DNA of 64,000 bases from Mesorhizobium loti CJ3sym (GCF_000472785.1 NZ_AXAL01000012.1:1-64000); one strand, 5' to 3'. Shown: positions 43,182 through 52,011, counted from the first letter of the stretch. A program made the numbers and translations. The notes: generated by a model from the sequence alone, not told the origin.

Positions 43182-44775
43182 GCGCGCCTCCAAGCGAGGC
43201 ACCGCCATTGAGCGACAGGCCGATCGGCTGGTCCTGATAGAGCGCCGCCGGCGTCACCTTGAGGTCGTTGGCGACGCCGAGTGGAGTTTCGGACTGCGCC
43301 AGCACATCGCGCTCGAGGTCGATGCCCGGCGCTAGTTCCGTCACCATCAACCCGTCCGGTGTCAGCTTCATCACGCAGCGCTCGGTGACATAGGTGATGT
43401 CCTGCCCCTGCATGACGGCGCGCTTGCCGGAGAAGGAAATGTGCTCGACCTCGTTGACCACCTTCTTGACCTTGCCTTCCGCGTCGATGCGGATGCCGCC
43501 ATCGGCCAGCGAAAGCTTGGCGCCCGCATTGAAGAAGCCGGAGAAGACGATCTTCTTGGCCCGCGCGGTGATGTCGACAAAACCGCCGGCGCCGGCGGTG
43601 ACATGCGGCCGCGCAGAAAGCTTCGAGACATTGACCGAGCCGTGGCGGTCGATCTGCAGGAAGGACAAAAGCGAGGCGTCGAAGCCGCCGGCTTGAAAAT
43701 AGATGAACTGGTGCGGCGAGGGCATGATCGCCTCGGCGTTGGAGGCACAGCCGAATTTGAAATCGAGCAGCGGCACGCCGCCGACCGCCCCCTGTTCGAT
43801 CACCCAGGTGACCTTGCCGTGTTGGCCTTCTTCCAGAAGAATGCGCGGCACATTGGCCGAGATGCCGAAGCCGATGTTGACGGCCATGCCGTCGCGAAGC
43901 TCCATGGCGACGCGGCGGGCAATCACCTTCTGGACGTTCATCTCGGCATTGCGGAAGGTCGATAGCGGCCGGAAGATTTCACCCGAAATCGCCGGATCGT
44001 AAGGCGTCAGCGTCGTCTGCAACTGGTCGGGCGCGACCACGATGTGGTCGACCAGCACGCCGGGAACCCGTACATCATGCGGCTTCAGCGTGCCGTTCTC
44101 GACGACGCGCTTGACCTGCGCGATAACGACGCCGCCATTGTTGCGGGCGGCGAGCGCCTGTTCGAGACCGCCGAGATAGGCGCCTTCATGCTCATACGTA
44201 AGGTTGCCGCGCTCGTCCGCCGTGGTGGCGCGGATGATCGAGACGTGAGGCACGATCGAGCGGAAATAGAGCCATTCCTCGCCATCGAACAGCTGCACCG
44301 AGACGATCGGCTCGTTTGCCGCCGCGTTCATGGCGCAGCCCTGGTGGCGCGGGTCGGCGAAGGTGTCGAGGCCGACCTTGGTCAGCACGCCCGGCCGCTT
44401 GGCCGCGGCCTCGCGGTGCATGTCGAACAGGATGCCGGACGGCACATTGTAGGCGGCGACCGAATTGTCGCCGATCATCTTCCAGATCTGCGGCGGTTCG
44501 GAAGAAGAGGGGCCGGATGGATAGGAGCCGCACAGCGTGCGCTTCAAAAGGCCGGGCTTGGCCAGATGATCGATGCCCTTGATGCCATACATATCGCCGG
44601 CGGCAATCGGGTGCAGCGTGGTGATGTTCTTTGGATGGCCTTCCGTATCGAAGCGTTCGCCGATGGCGGCCAGCACAGCGTCCGGGCAGCCGAGGCCGCT
44701 CGACGACGACACGGACACGGTCATGCCGTCCTTGATCAGGCTGGCAGCCTGGGCTGCGGAAACGACCTTACTCAC
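43174..44775 (-). CDS. YdiF-type acyl-CoA:carboxylate CoA-transferase
   Basis: The product has 533 residues, with two fused family I CoA-transferase domains (about 1-260 and 285-515). The glycine-rich loop of the first is SSSSGLGCPDAVLAA; the likely catalytic glutamate is Glu328 in WVIEQGAVGG. It moves CoA from acetyl- or another acyl-CoA to a carboxylate. The start is GTG at 44775, inside a GTGA overlap with the Gfo/Idh stop, so the two are translationally coupled. Finding it coupled to a sugar-type dehydrogenase in a sugar-importer operon is unusual. Confidence 0.92.
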   Translation of the reverse strand: MSKVVSAAQAASLIKDGMTVSVSSSSGLGCPDAVLAAIGERFDTEGHPKNITTLHPIAAGDMYGIKGIDHLAKPGLLKRTLCGSYPSGPSSSEPPQIWKMIGDNSVAAYNVPSGILFDMHREAAAKRPGVLTKVGLDTFADPRHQGCAMNAAANEPIVSVQLFDGEEWLYFRSIVPHVSIIRATTADERGNLTYEHEGAYLGGLEQALAARNNGGVVIAQVKRVVENGTLKPHDVRVPGVLVDHIVVAPDQLQTTLTPYDPAISGEIFRPLSTFRNAEMNVQKVIARRVAMELRDGMAVNIGFGISANVPRILLEEGQHGKVTWVIEQGAVGGVPLLDFKFGCASNAEAIMPSPHQFIYFQAGGFDASLLSFLQIDRHGSVNVSKLSARPHVTAGAGGFVDITARAKKIVFSGFFNAGAKLSLADGGIRIDAEGKVKKVVNEVEHISFSGKRAVMQGQDITYVTERCVMKLTPDGLMVTELAPGIDLERDVLAQSETPLGVANDLKVTPAALYQDQPIGLSLNGGASLGGAHG

Positions 44776-45788
44776 TTCATGCTCCCGAGTTTCGGGTCGA
44801 TCTTGACGGCCCTGCCGGAGCCGGCCGATTGCAATGCCGCCTCGGCTGAGGTCAGCGACCAGATGCCGTCCTCGCCGGTGGCGGAAGGCTGGCCGTCGCC
44901 ACGGATCGCGGCGTGGAACTGGCGCAGCGACCTGGCATAGAGATCCTCGCGGTCGAAGCTCAATTCCTCTTCCCCCTTGGCGGTGCGCAGAATGACCGAG
45001 CCGACAGGCTTTTGCGTCATCACATTCCGGCCGATCAGTGACCCTTCCGAGCCGTGCACCTCGAAGCCGGTGTCGGCGAACCGGGTGGTGAAGCCTTCAT
45101 GCGACTGGGCAATGACGCCGGACTTGAAGCGCCAGATGCACATCGCTCCATCTTCCAGCCCGCTGCCGGCCATGCCGGCCGACTGCGTGAAGGCCGAGAC
45201 CTCGACCGGATCGTCACCGAGGACGAAGCGCAGCGTGTCGGCGTCATGCACGGTGATGTCGAGCACCACGCCGCCGCCCGCCTCGGGTTTGGTGATGCGC
45301 CAGCCCTGTAGGTTCTCGGGCAGGTAGACGGCGTGGAAGACGCGCGCGGCGATCGGCTTGCCGATGCGACCGGCGGCGATCGCGTCGCGCATGGCGCGAT
45401 GCGCGCCGGCGTTGCGCAGGTGATGGTTGGTGCCAAGCACGATACCCGCGGCCCTGGCCGCGGCGACCATCGTGCGCGCGTCGGCGCTGGTCAGCGCCAG
45501 CGGCTTTTCGCACAGCACATGCTTTCCCGCCTTGATGGCGGCAAGCGCCTGTTCGAGATGCAGTTCGTTGGTGGTCGAGATGTAGACGGCGTCGATGTCC
45601 GCTCCTAGGAGGCCGTCGAGCGTCGAGACCGCAAGCGCAATGTCGTGTTCCCCAGCATAGGCTTTAGCGCGTTCGGCGCTGGAACTCATCACCGCCGCGA
45701 TCTCGCCGCCCTCTTGCGCACGAATGGCATTGATCATGAATTGCCCGGCGATCGTGCTGGCGCCGATCAGTCCCCATCTGACGCTCAT
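44772..45788 (-). CDS. Gfo/Idh/MocA-family sugar or cyclitol dehydrogenase
   Basis: This 338-residue oxidoreductase has an N-terminal Rossmann domain (RWGLIGASTIAGQFMINAIR), the family signature KHVLCEKPLALT with the active-site Lys at about 95, and an alpha/beta C-terminal domain containing EAGGGVVLDITVHDADTLRF with the catalytic Asp/His pair. Members oxidise hydroxyls of inositols, glucosides (often at C3) or reduce keto-sugars with NAD(P). It follows the LacI gene in an ATGA overlap. Confidence 0.9.
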   Translation of the reverse strand: MSVRWGLIGASTIAGQFMINAIRAQEGGEIAAVMSSSAERAKAYAGEHDIALAVSTLDGLLGADIDAVYISTTNELHLEQALAAIKAGKHVLCEKPLALTSADARTMVAAARAAGIVLGTNHHLRNAGAHRAMRDAIAAGRIGKPIAARVFHAVYLPENLQGWRITKPEAGGGVVLDITVHDADTLRFVLGDDPVEVSAFTQSAGMAGSGLEDGAMCIWRFKSGVIAQSHEGFTTRFADTGFEVHGSEGSLIGRNVMTQKPVGSVILRTAKGEEELSFDREDLYARSLRQFHAAIRGDGQPSATGEDGIWSLTSAEAALQSAGSGRAVKIDPKLGSMK

Positions 45789-46843
45789 GCAGCACCTCCC
45801 GTTGCCGCAGGCCTGCCTTGCGTGCGGCGATCGGGACCGCAGCTTTCCCGGACCACGAGATTGACGGCGCCGATATGGTCTTCGGCACGCGTGGTGCGCG
45901 ACTGGATCATCTTGAGCATGACGTGGGCGGCGCGCTCGCCAAGACCGGCGGTGTCCACGGAAACGCTGGTCAGCGCCGGCATGTAGTGCTCGGCCTCGAC
46001 CACGTCGTCGAAACCGACGACGGCGAAATCCGCGCCCGGTTCAAGCCCACGCTTGCGCAGCGCCAGCATAACGCCGAAGGCGACGGCATCGTTGAAGCAA
46101 AGTGCAGCGGTCGGCGGCTCGACCATGGTGAGGGCGGTTTCCAGGCAGGCAATGCCGCCCCTGCGGCTGGTCTCGCCCTCGACCACAAGCACGTCGCTGG
46201 CGGCTATTCCCAGGACCTCGCAGGCTTCGCGAAAGCCGCCAAGTCGTTCCTGATAGACCACCAGATCCGAAGAGCCGCCGAAGAAGGCGAGCCGGCGATG
46301 GCCTTTGCCGATCAGGTGGGCAGCGGCAAGATAGGCGCCGCGATGATTGTCGGGTGCGATGACCGGGATGCGGCTCTCAGGCAAGCGGCGCATGGCGAAG
46401 ACGACCGGCACGCCCGCCATCTCCAGGCGGCGGAAGGCGCCTGGCGTGGTGCCGCGCGCCGGCGAGACGATGAGGCCGGCAACGCATTGCTCCATCAGCG
46501 ACTTCAGCACCTCTTCCTGACGCACCGGATTCTCCGCCGTGTTGGCGATGAACGGCACGATGCCGGCCGACTGGAAGACGCGCTCCATGCCGACCGCCAG
46601 TTCGGCGAAAAAGGGATTAGTGAGATCGTTGATGACCATGCCGATGACGTTGGAATGGGCCTTGCGCAGATTGGCGGCGCCGCGGTTGTAGACATAGCCG
46701 ACATCCTCGATCGCCTTGCGCACCTTGACCGCCGTCTCAGGCCGGATCAGCCCGCTGCCCTGGAGCACGAGCGACACCGTCGATTTGGACACGCCTGCCT
46801 CGCGGGCGATGTCGAAGATCGTCGCCTTGGCCCGGCTGGCCAT
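45785..46843 (-). CDS. LacI-family repressor, first gene of the catabolic operon
   Basis: The 352-residue regulator has an N-terminal HTH (IFDIAREAGVSKSTVSLVLQ, residues 9-28), a hinge helix (NLRKAHSNVIGMV), and a periplasmic-binding-protein-like effector domain. ATG at 46843 has GGGAGGA upstream. It is co-transcribed with the genes it presumably represses (ATGA overlap with the Gfo/Idh gene). A LacI-type palindrome, TTGGAACGTTCTAA, overlaps its own promoter, and a near-identical one is on the divergent DUF993 promoter, implying autoregulation and shared control. Confidence 0.93.
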   Translation of the reverse strand: MASRAKATIFDIAREAGVSKSTVSLVLQGSGLIRPETAVKVRKAIEDVGYVYNRGAANLRKAHSNVIGMVINDLTNPFFAELAVGMERVFQSAGIVPFIANTAENPVRQEEVLKSLMEQCVAGLIVSPARGTTPGAFRRLEMAGVPVVFAMRRLPESRIPVIAPDNHRGAYLAAAHLIGKGHRRLAFFGGSSDLVVYQERLGGFREACEVLGIAASDVLVVEGETSRRGGIACLETALTMVEPPTAALCFNDAVAFGVMLALRKRGLEPGADFAVVGFDDVVEAEHYMPALTSVSVDTAGLGERAAHVMLKMIQSRTTRAEDHIGAVNLVVRESCGPDRRTQGRPAATGGAA

Positions 46844-46877
46844 CCAGATATCTCCTCCCTGGTTTTGGTCAAAGTTA

Positions 46878-46914
46878 TTGGAACGTTCTAATCATTGCTC
46901 CAATCGAGAGTCAA
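46878..46914 (-). promoter_or_regulatory. Leftward promoter with LacI-type operator TTGGAACGTTCTAA
   Basis: On the minus strand a -35-like TTGACT (46914-46909) is followed after 17 bases by a weak -10 region (TTAGAA) that lies inside the near-palindrome at 46878-46891. The operator centre AACGTT with flanking TGGA/TCTA fits the CG-centred palindromes of LacI repressors. Occupancy here would block the LacI-led operon. Operator confidence is high; the -10 assignment is weaker. Confidence 0.7.
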
Positions 46915-47033
46915 TCGGGATTTTTTATCGGCCTGGAGAATTGATAATTCGACGCCACAAGCCATACAGCGGAACGGATTTTTTGCTGCGGCGCAGCATT
47001 TTCTCGGGAATCGCCTGCGAATCTTAAAGGTTC

Positions 47034-47062
47034 TTGATTTATTGGAACGTTCCATTTATAGG
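47034..47062 (+). promoter_or_regulatory. Rightward promoter with operator TGGAACGTTCCA between -35 and -10
   Basis: TTGATT (47034-47039) and TATAGG (47057-47062) are separated by exactly 17 bases, and the perfect 12-base palindrome TGGAACGTTCCA (47043-47054) fills the spacer. This is a classic repression layout. The operator matches that at 46878-46891 at ten of twelve core bases; centres are about 164 bases apart, so looping between the two sites is possible. Confidence 0.8.
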
Positions 47063-47082
47063 CGCGATAAAGGGAGAGATCG

Positions 47083-48237
47083 ATGGATATAGCCTTGCCT
47101 GGTGAGGGTGGCCGCAGCACCCGCTACGCGCTTGTCGGACAGCCGGTGCAGCCTGACATCGGCGCGCGGTTTTCGCGCATCGCCTATGCCGCCGCGCATG
47201 TCGTTGCCGATCCCCTTGGAATGACCGATCCGTGGTCGCGACCCGTGGTCGACTGGGAAAGCACGATGGCGTTCCGCCATCATCTGTGGCGGCTCGGCTT
47301 CCGCATCGCCGAGGCGATGGACACTTCGCAGCGCGGAATGGGCTTCGACTGGGCAAGCGCGAAGGAATTGATCCGCCGCTCAATCGCCGAGGCGCGCTCC
47401 GTTGCTGGCGCCGATCTTGCCTCGGGTGCGGGAACCGACCATCTGGCGCCGATGTCGGCCAGGACACTGCATGACGTGGTTGCCGCCTATGAGGAGCAGT
47501 TCGCTTTCATCGAAGGACAGGGCGGCAAGGCCATCATGATGGCCAGCCGCGCTCTGGCGGCGGTGGCAAAGGGGCCGGACGACTACGCCGCCGTCTATGA
47601 CCGGATTCTGGGGCAGGCCTCCAGCAAGGTCATCCTGCATTGGTTGGGTGACATGTTCGACCCGGCCCTGAAGGGCTATTGGGGCAGCAGCAATTTCGAG
47701 ACCGCGCTCGATACGGTGGTTGCCGTCATCGAACGCCACGCAAACAAGGTCGAAGGCATAAAGATGTCGCTGCTGGATGCCGACAAGGAGGTCGCGCTCC
47801 GCAACCGGTTGCCGGATGGCGTCGGCATGTTCACCGGTGACGATTTCAACTATCCCGAACTGATCGCCGGAGACGGCAACAGGCATTCGCATGCTCTGCT
47901 TGGCATTTTCGACGCCATTGCGCCGGTAGCCAACGCCGCCCTGGCAAGGCTCGCTGCGGGCGATCAGGCGGGCTATGACGCGCTGATGGCGCCGACGGTG
48001 CCGTTATCGCGAAAGATATTCGAGGCGCCGACCGAGTATTACAAGGCCGGCATCGTCTTCATGGCCTGGCTGAACGGTCACCAGGACCATTTCACCATGG
48101 TCGGCGGCATGCAGTCGGCACGCGGCATCCGCCACTATGCCGAGGTCTTTCGCCTTGCCGACCAGGCAGGATTGCTGGCCGATCCCGACCTTGCCGTATC
48201 AAGGATGAAGAGCCTGTGCGCCGTCGCGGGCGGCTGA
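47083..48237 (+). CDS. DUF993-family (dihydrodipicolinate synthase-like) protein
   Basis: This 384-residue protein matches the DUF993 family by length and by the motifs MAFRHHLWRLGFRIAEAMDT, AAYEEQFAFIEGQGGKAIMMASR, and the C-terminal HFTMVGGMQSARG. DUF993 is annotated as TIM-barrel, related to dihydrodipicolinate synthase-type aldolases, with no established reaction. ATG at 47083 follows AAAGGGAGAG. It is divergent from the LacI operon but carries the same operator in its promoter, so it most likely performs a carbon-carbon bond cleavage or lactone/keto-sugar step in that pathway. That role is inferred, not shown. Confidence 0.85.
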   Translation: MDIALPGEGGRSTRYALVGQPVQPDIGARFSRIAYAAAHVVADPLGMTDPWSRPVVDWESTMAFRHHLWRLGFRIAEAMDTSQRGMGFDWASAKELIRRSIAEARSVAGADLASGAGTDHLAPMSARTLHDVVAAYEEQFAFIEGQGGKAIMMASRALAAVAKGPDDYAAVYDRILGQASSKVILHWLGDMFDPALKGYWGSSNFETALDTVVAVIERHANKVEGIKMSLLDADKEVALRNRLPDGVGMFTGDDFNYPELIAGDGNRHSHALLGIFDAIAPVANAALARLAAGDQAGYDALMAPTVPLSRKIFEAPTEYYKAGIVFMAWLNGHQDHFTMVGGMQSARGIRHYAEVFRLADQAGLLADPDLAVSRMKSLCAVAGG

Positions 48238-48327
48238 GGCGAACGAAATTTGGGCTGAAATGTCCCACGCGCGGGGAATTTGCGGTATTGGTTTCAGTCT
48301 GCGAGAGGATCAAAGGACCAGTGGGCA

Positions 48328-49395
48328 ATGGCAGACAAAGTGGCCCTCATCACCGGGATAACCGGTCAGGATGGGGCTTATCTGGCGCGGCTGCTCTTGC
48401 AGAAGGGCTATGTTGTCCATGGCATCAAACGCCGTTCATCCTCATTCAACACCGAGCGCATCGACGATATTTATGTCGATCCGCATGAAGGCGATGTCAG
48501 GTTCTTCTTGCACTATGGCGATCTCACGGACGCCACCAACCTGATCCGTCTGGTGCAGGAGACGCAGCCCAGCGAAATCTACAATCTCGGCGCCCAGAGC
48601 CATGTTCAGGTAAGCTTCGAGACACCGGAATACACGGCAAATGCCGATGCACTGGGAACGCTCAGGCTGCTTGAGGCGATCCGCATCCTGCGCCTGGAAC
48701 AAAAGGTACGCTTCTACCAGGCCTCGACTTCGGAACTTTACGGCAAGGCATTCGAAGTTCCGCAGCGCGAGACAACGCCCTTCCGTCCGCGCTCGCCCTA
48801 TGCTGTGGCCAAGCTCTATGCCTACTGGACGACGGTCAACTATCGCGAGGCCTATGGCATCTTCGCGTCCAACGGCATCCTGTTCAACCATGAGAGCCCG
48901 CTGCGCGGCGAGACTTTCGTGACCCGCAAGATCACGCGGGCGGTTGCTTCCATTCATCGCGGCAAGCAGGACACGCTCTATCTCGGCAACATCGACGCCA
49001 AGCGCGACTGGGGCCATGCGCTCGATTATGTCGAGGGCATGTGGCGTATCCTACAGCATCAGGAAGCGGATGATTTCGTTCTGGCGACAGGCGAGGCGCA
49101 TTCGGTGCGCGAATTTGTCGAGCTGGCCTTTGCTCAGACCGGGCGGACCATTCACTGGCAAGGGCAAGGTGTCGACGAAGTCGGCGCCGACGCCGGCTCG
49201 GGCGCCGTTCTGGTACGAATCGATCCGCGCTATTTCAGGCCGACCGAGGTCGATCTGCTTGTCGGAGACGCGTCCAAGGCAAAAGCCAAGCTCGGCTGGT
49301 CGCCTATAACTGGTTTCAAGGAACTGGTGGCCGAGATGGTGCGGGCCGATCTGGAAGATATTGACGCCGATGCCAGGCCTGGCGGCCGTTCTTGA
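48328..49395 (+). CDS. gmd: GDP-mannose 4,6-dehydratase
   Basis: This 355-residue extended SDR has the cofactor loop ITGITGQDGAYLARLLL, KRRSSSFNTERIDDIY (GMD-specific), the catalytic Thr/Ser in QASTSELYG, Tyr-x3-Lys in YAVAKLYAYW, and GETFVTRKITRAVA. It converts GDP-mannose to GDP-4-keto-6-deoxymannose. ATG at 48328 with AAAGGA upstream was preferred to an earlier ATG lacking a site. The GDP-fucose synthase gene follows at once. Product use: fucose or a related deoxyhexose of surface glycans or Nod factors. Confidence 0.95.
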   Translation: MADKVALITGITGQDGAYLARLLLQKGYVVHGIKRRSSSFNTERIDDIYVDPHEGDVRFFLHYGDLTDATNLIRLVQETQPSEIYNLGAQSHVQVSFETPEYTANADALGTLRLLEAIRILRLEQKVRFYQASTSELYGKAFEVPQRETTPFRPRSPYAVAKLYAYWTTVNYREAYGIFASNGILFNHESPLRGETFVTRKITRAVASIHRGKQDTLYLGNIDAKRDWGHALDYVEGMWRILQHQEADDFVLATGEAHSVREFVELAFAQTGRTIHWQGQGVDEVGADAGSGAVLVRIDPRYFRPTEVDLLVGDASKAKAKLGWSPITGFKELVAEMVRADLEDIDADARPGGRS

Positions 49396-49406
49396 GAGGC
49401 TGTGCG

Positions 49407-50375
49407 ATGAACGAAACCTTCGACCTCAGGGGCAAACGGGTATTCGTGGCAGGGCATCGCGGCATGGTCGGGTCTGCCGTCGTGCGCAGGTTGGCAGCCG
49501 AGGACTGCGAGATCCTGACCGCGACGCGTGCTGAACTCGATCTCCTGGATCAGGCCGGTGTGCGGCGCTGGATGGCCGATCGTCGGCCGGATGCCGTGGT
49601 GATGGCTGCGGCCAAGGTCGGCGGCATCCTGGCCAATGACCGGTTTCCGGCCGATTTCCTGTATGACAATATCGCTGTGCAAACCAATCTCATCGAGGGC
49701 GCTTTCCGCAGCGACGTGGGCAAGTTTCTGTTCCTCGGTTCGTCCTGCATCTATCCGAAACTCGCGCCGCAGCCGATTTCCGAGGACGCCTTGCTGACCG
49801 GTCCGCTCGAACCAACCAATGAATGGTATGCGATCGCCAAGATTGCCGGGCTGAAACTCTGCCAGGCCTATCGGCGCCAATACGGCGTCGACTATATCTC
49901 GGCGATGCCAACCAATCTCTACGGTCCAGGGGACAATTTTCACCTTGAATCAGGCCACGTCATACCCGCGTTGATGCGCAAGGCACATGAAGCAAAGCAG
50001 GCCGGTCGCAAGACCCTGCAAGTGTGGGGATCGGGCAAGCCGATGCGCGAATTCCTCTATGTCGACGATGCGGCCGATGCGCTGGTCTCGCTCCTGAAAA
50101 CATACAGCGGCGAAAGCCATGTCAATGTAGGCTCGGGTCAGGATATCACCATTGCCGAATTGGCCAGGACGGTTGCCTCGATCGTTGGCGGAGACGTGGA
50201 GATTACGTTCGATACGACCAAGCCGGACGGAACACCGCGCAAACTGCTGGACGTATCGCGGCTGTTTGCCATCGGCTGGCGCCCCCGATATTCGCTGCGC
50301 AGCGGATTGGAACAGACATATGAATGGTTTCTCCGCCACGTTGAAAAGGGCGATGTCCGGCTCGGAGCCGCGTGA
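49407..50375 (+). CDS. fcl: GDP-L-fucose synthase
   Basis: This 322-residue extended SDR has FVAGHRGMVGSAVVRRL, AAAKVGGILAN, the catalytic Ser in FLGSSCIYPK, Tyr-x3-Lys in YAIAKIAGLKLC, and MPTNLYGPGDNFH, all typical of Fcl/WcaG. It epimerises and reduces GDP-4-keto-6-deoxymannose to GDP-L-fucose. ATG at 49407 was chosen; a TTG at 49392 overlapping the gmd stop is the alternative. It overlaps the start of the next gene by about 23 bases. Confidence 0.95.
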   Translation: MNETFDLRGKRVFVAGHRGMVGSAVVRRLAAEDCEILTATRAELDLLDQAGVRRWMADRRPDAVVMAAAKVGGILANDRFPADFLYDNIAVQTNLIEGAFRSDVGKFLFLGSSCIYPKLAPQPISEDALLTGPLEPTNEWYAIAKIAGLKLCQAYRRQYGVDYISAMPTNLYGPGDNFHLESGHVIPALMRKAHEAKQAGRKTLQVWGSGKPMREFLYVDDAADALVSLLKTYSGESHVNVGSGQDITIAELARTVASIVGGDVEITFDTTKPDGTPRKLLDVSRLFAIGWRPRYSLRSGLEQTYEWFLRHVEKGDVRLGAA

Positions 50376-51801
50376 CGACAGATCGATGTTGATTGTCGCC
50401 AACCGGATCGACGGGCTGGGCGGCCGCCTGTTGGCCATGGCCAACGCCAAGTCCCTTGCCGACCGGCTTGGCTACCGGTTTGGCTTCACCTGGAACAGCA
50501 GGGATATCACCGACGAGGACTCCCATACCGTCGACGTGGTCGGGAAGATATTCTCCGGCGACTTCATCGAGAAGCACTGGCTGGGCGACAGGATCAAGCC
50601 TGCTGATTTCGGCGTTCTTGGCGGCTCTGTATTCGCGCCGTCGGACCTTGAGGCGGTTGCAAGATCGGGAAAGCTGCGCGGCTGGATCTGCGACGATTTC
50701 GGCGTTCTCGATATCTTCCGCGACGAGGGGGTCCGACCAAACCCATCCGAAGCGCTGCGGGCCTTCGGCTTCGCGCCCGCCGTGCGGCAGGCACTGGATG
50801 CCGCCGGCAAATGCCGCTTTCCCGGTCCGATGGCCGCCTTGCACCTTCGCAGTGGTGACATCGTCTATGGTCAATATCGCAAAAGGCTGGTTTTCGCCGA
50901 CAAGGTCATCCCTTCGACCTTGGCCAAGGCTGTCGTGGCGGAACTCTCGTCGAAGGGCCTGACGACGCTTCTTGTCGGCCAGGATCGCGCGACGGTCGAT
51001 TATGTCAGCGCGCAAACCGGAGCGTTGCGGACAGACGACTTCGGCGCTGCGGCCTTCGAGGGGGAGGAGGCCCTCAGCGCGTTCTTCGAGATGGCGCTGA
51101 TGGCAAGGTGCCAGCAGATTCATGCCGGCAACAGCATCTACGCGGTGGTGGCGTCCGTCATGGGCGAGGTGCCATGCCTGGGCATCAGTGCGTTGTTCGA
51201 CAAGCAGCGCGCGGCGGAACTCATCATGGAGGAATTGCAGGCGCATCAAGCCGATTACCATCCTCTCGAGGCAGCCTTTGGCTACCAATGGGCATTTCTG
51301 TCGCTGGAAGGCGAGATCGCTCCGGCGCAAGCGAGGGCATTGCTGGGAAAAGCAGGGGCATTGGATCCGGAAAACGACGTCTATGATCTGAAGATGGCGG
51401 CGTCCCATTTCCACGAAGGCAACTATCCAGCCGGCGAGGCCATCCTGAAATCGCTGATGATCGGCCAATCCCGACGGCGCTCCAAAATTCCACTGCAGAT
51501 GATGGGCGCCCTAGCCGGCCAGGTTGGTGGTGGTCTTACCATGGCCAGGGACCTGGAGGTCTTCTTCGCGGCGGCAAGGGCGGGCCATCCCTACGCCATG
51601 GCTTGCGCGGCCTACATTCTGCTTGAAGTGCTGGAGGACGGGAAGTCGGCGGTGGAGATGGCGGCAAGGCTGGTAAAGGTCGAGCCGGAAAATCCGATCT
51701 TCAGGAGGGTCAGACGGCGAATTCTTCTGGGCAAGAAGCCGAAATCCGGCCGGCTGGCAAAGGCAAGATGGCGGCTTGGCCGGTTGAGGTTCTGGGTCTG
51801 A
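50353..51801 (+). CDS. Candidate GDP-fucose glycosyltransferase with C-terminal helical repeats
   Basis: No family is recognised with certainty. From ATG at 50353 the product is 482 residues; ATG at 50386 and an earlier one inside fcl are alternatives. The N-terminal IVANRIDGLGGRLLAMANAK resembles the opening of fucosyltransferases (grlla-type loop), and LHLRSGDIVYG (His164, Arg166, Gly168, Asp169) matches the HxRxGD motif of GT11/GT23/O-fucosyltransferases that binds GDP-fucose. From about residue 335 the sequence becomes TPR/Sel1-like (ALLGKAGALDPENDVYD), ending in a basic tail. It directly follows gmd-fcl, which supports fucose transfer to a surface glycan. Confidence 0.6.
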   Translation: MSGSEPRDDRSMLIVANRIDGLGGRLLAMANAKSLADRLGYRFGFTWNSRDITDEDSHTVDVVGKIFSGDFIEKHWLGDRIKPADFGVLGGSVFAPSDLEAVARSGKLRGWICDDFGVLDIFRDEGVRPNPSEALRAFGFAPAVRQALDAAGKCRFPGPMAALHLRSGDIVYGQYRKRLVFADKVIPSTLAKAVVAELSSKGLTTLLVGQDRATVDYVSAQTGALRTDDFGAAAFEGEEALSAFFEMALMARCQQIHAGNSIYAVVASVMGEVPCLGISALFDKQRAAELIMEELQAHQADYHPLEAAFGYQWAFLSLEGEIAPAQARALLGKAGALDPENDVYDLKMAASHFHEGNYPAGEAILKSLMIGQSRRRSKIPLQMMGALAGQVGGGLTMARDLEVFFAAARAGHPYAMACAAYILLEVLEDGKSAVEMAARLVKVEPENPIFRRVRRRILLGKKPKSGRLAKARWRLGRLRFWV

Positions 51802-51908
51802 GTCCTGATCGAGCATATCAGGGCGATCGGTGCGCCGCGAGGCTGGCTTGTGCGCCGGCAATCATATTGAGGGGAGTAGAGACCTGGCACATTGATATAA
51901 ATAGATCT

Positions 51909-51964
51909 GGATGGTGAGTGTGACAGGGATTGAACCTGTGACCATGCGATGTCAATGCAGTGCT
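51909..51964 (-). pseudogene. Partial tRNA-Val copy (anticodon loop to 3' end)
   Basis: The minus strand contains GTCACAGGTTCAATCCCTGT (an intact T-arm) and TGCATTGACAT (anticodon loop GAC), then TCACACTCACC where the functional gene has TCACGCCCACC. The anticodon stem no longer pairs and the 5' half (D-arm and 5' acceptor strand) is absent, so it cannot be a working tRNA. It is a displaced 3' fragment of the tRNA-Val gene at 53379-53453. Confidence 0.85.
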
Positions 51965-52011
51965 TTGTTCGTTTTCATTGGCTGATATGCGCCAACAGAG
52001 CGTGAAACAGA

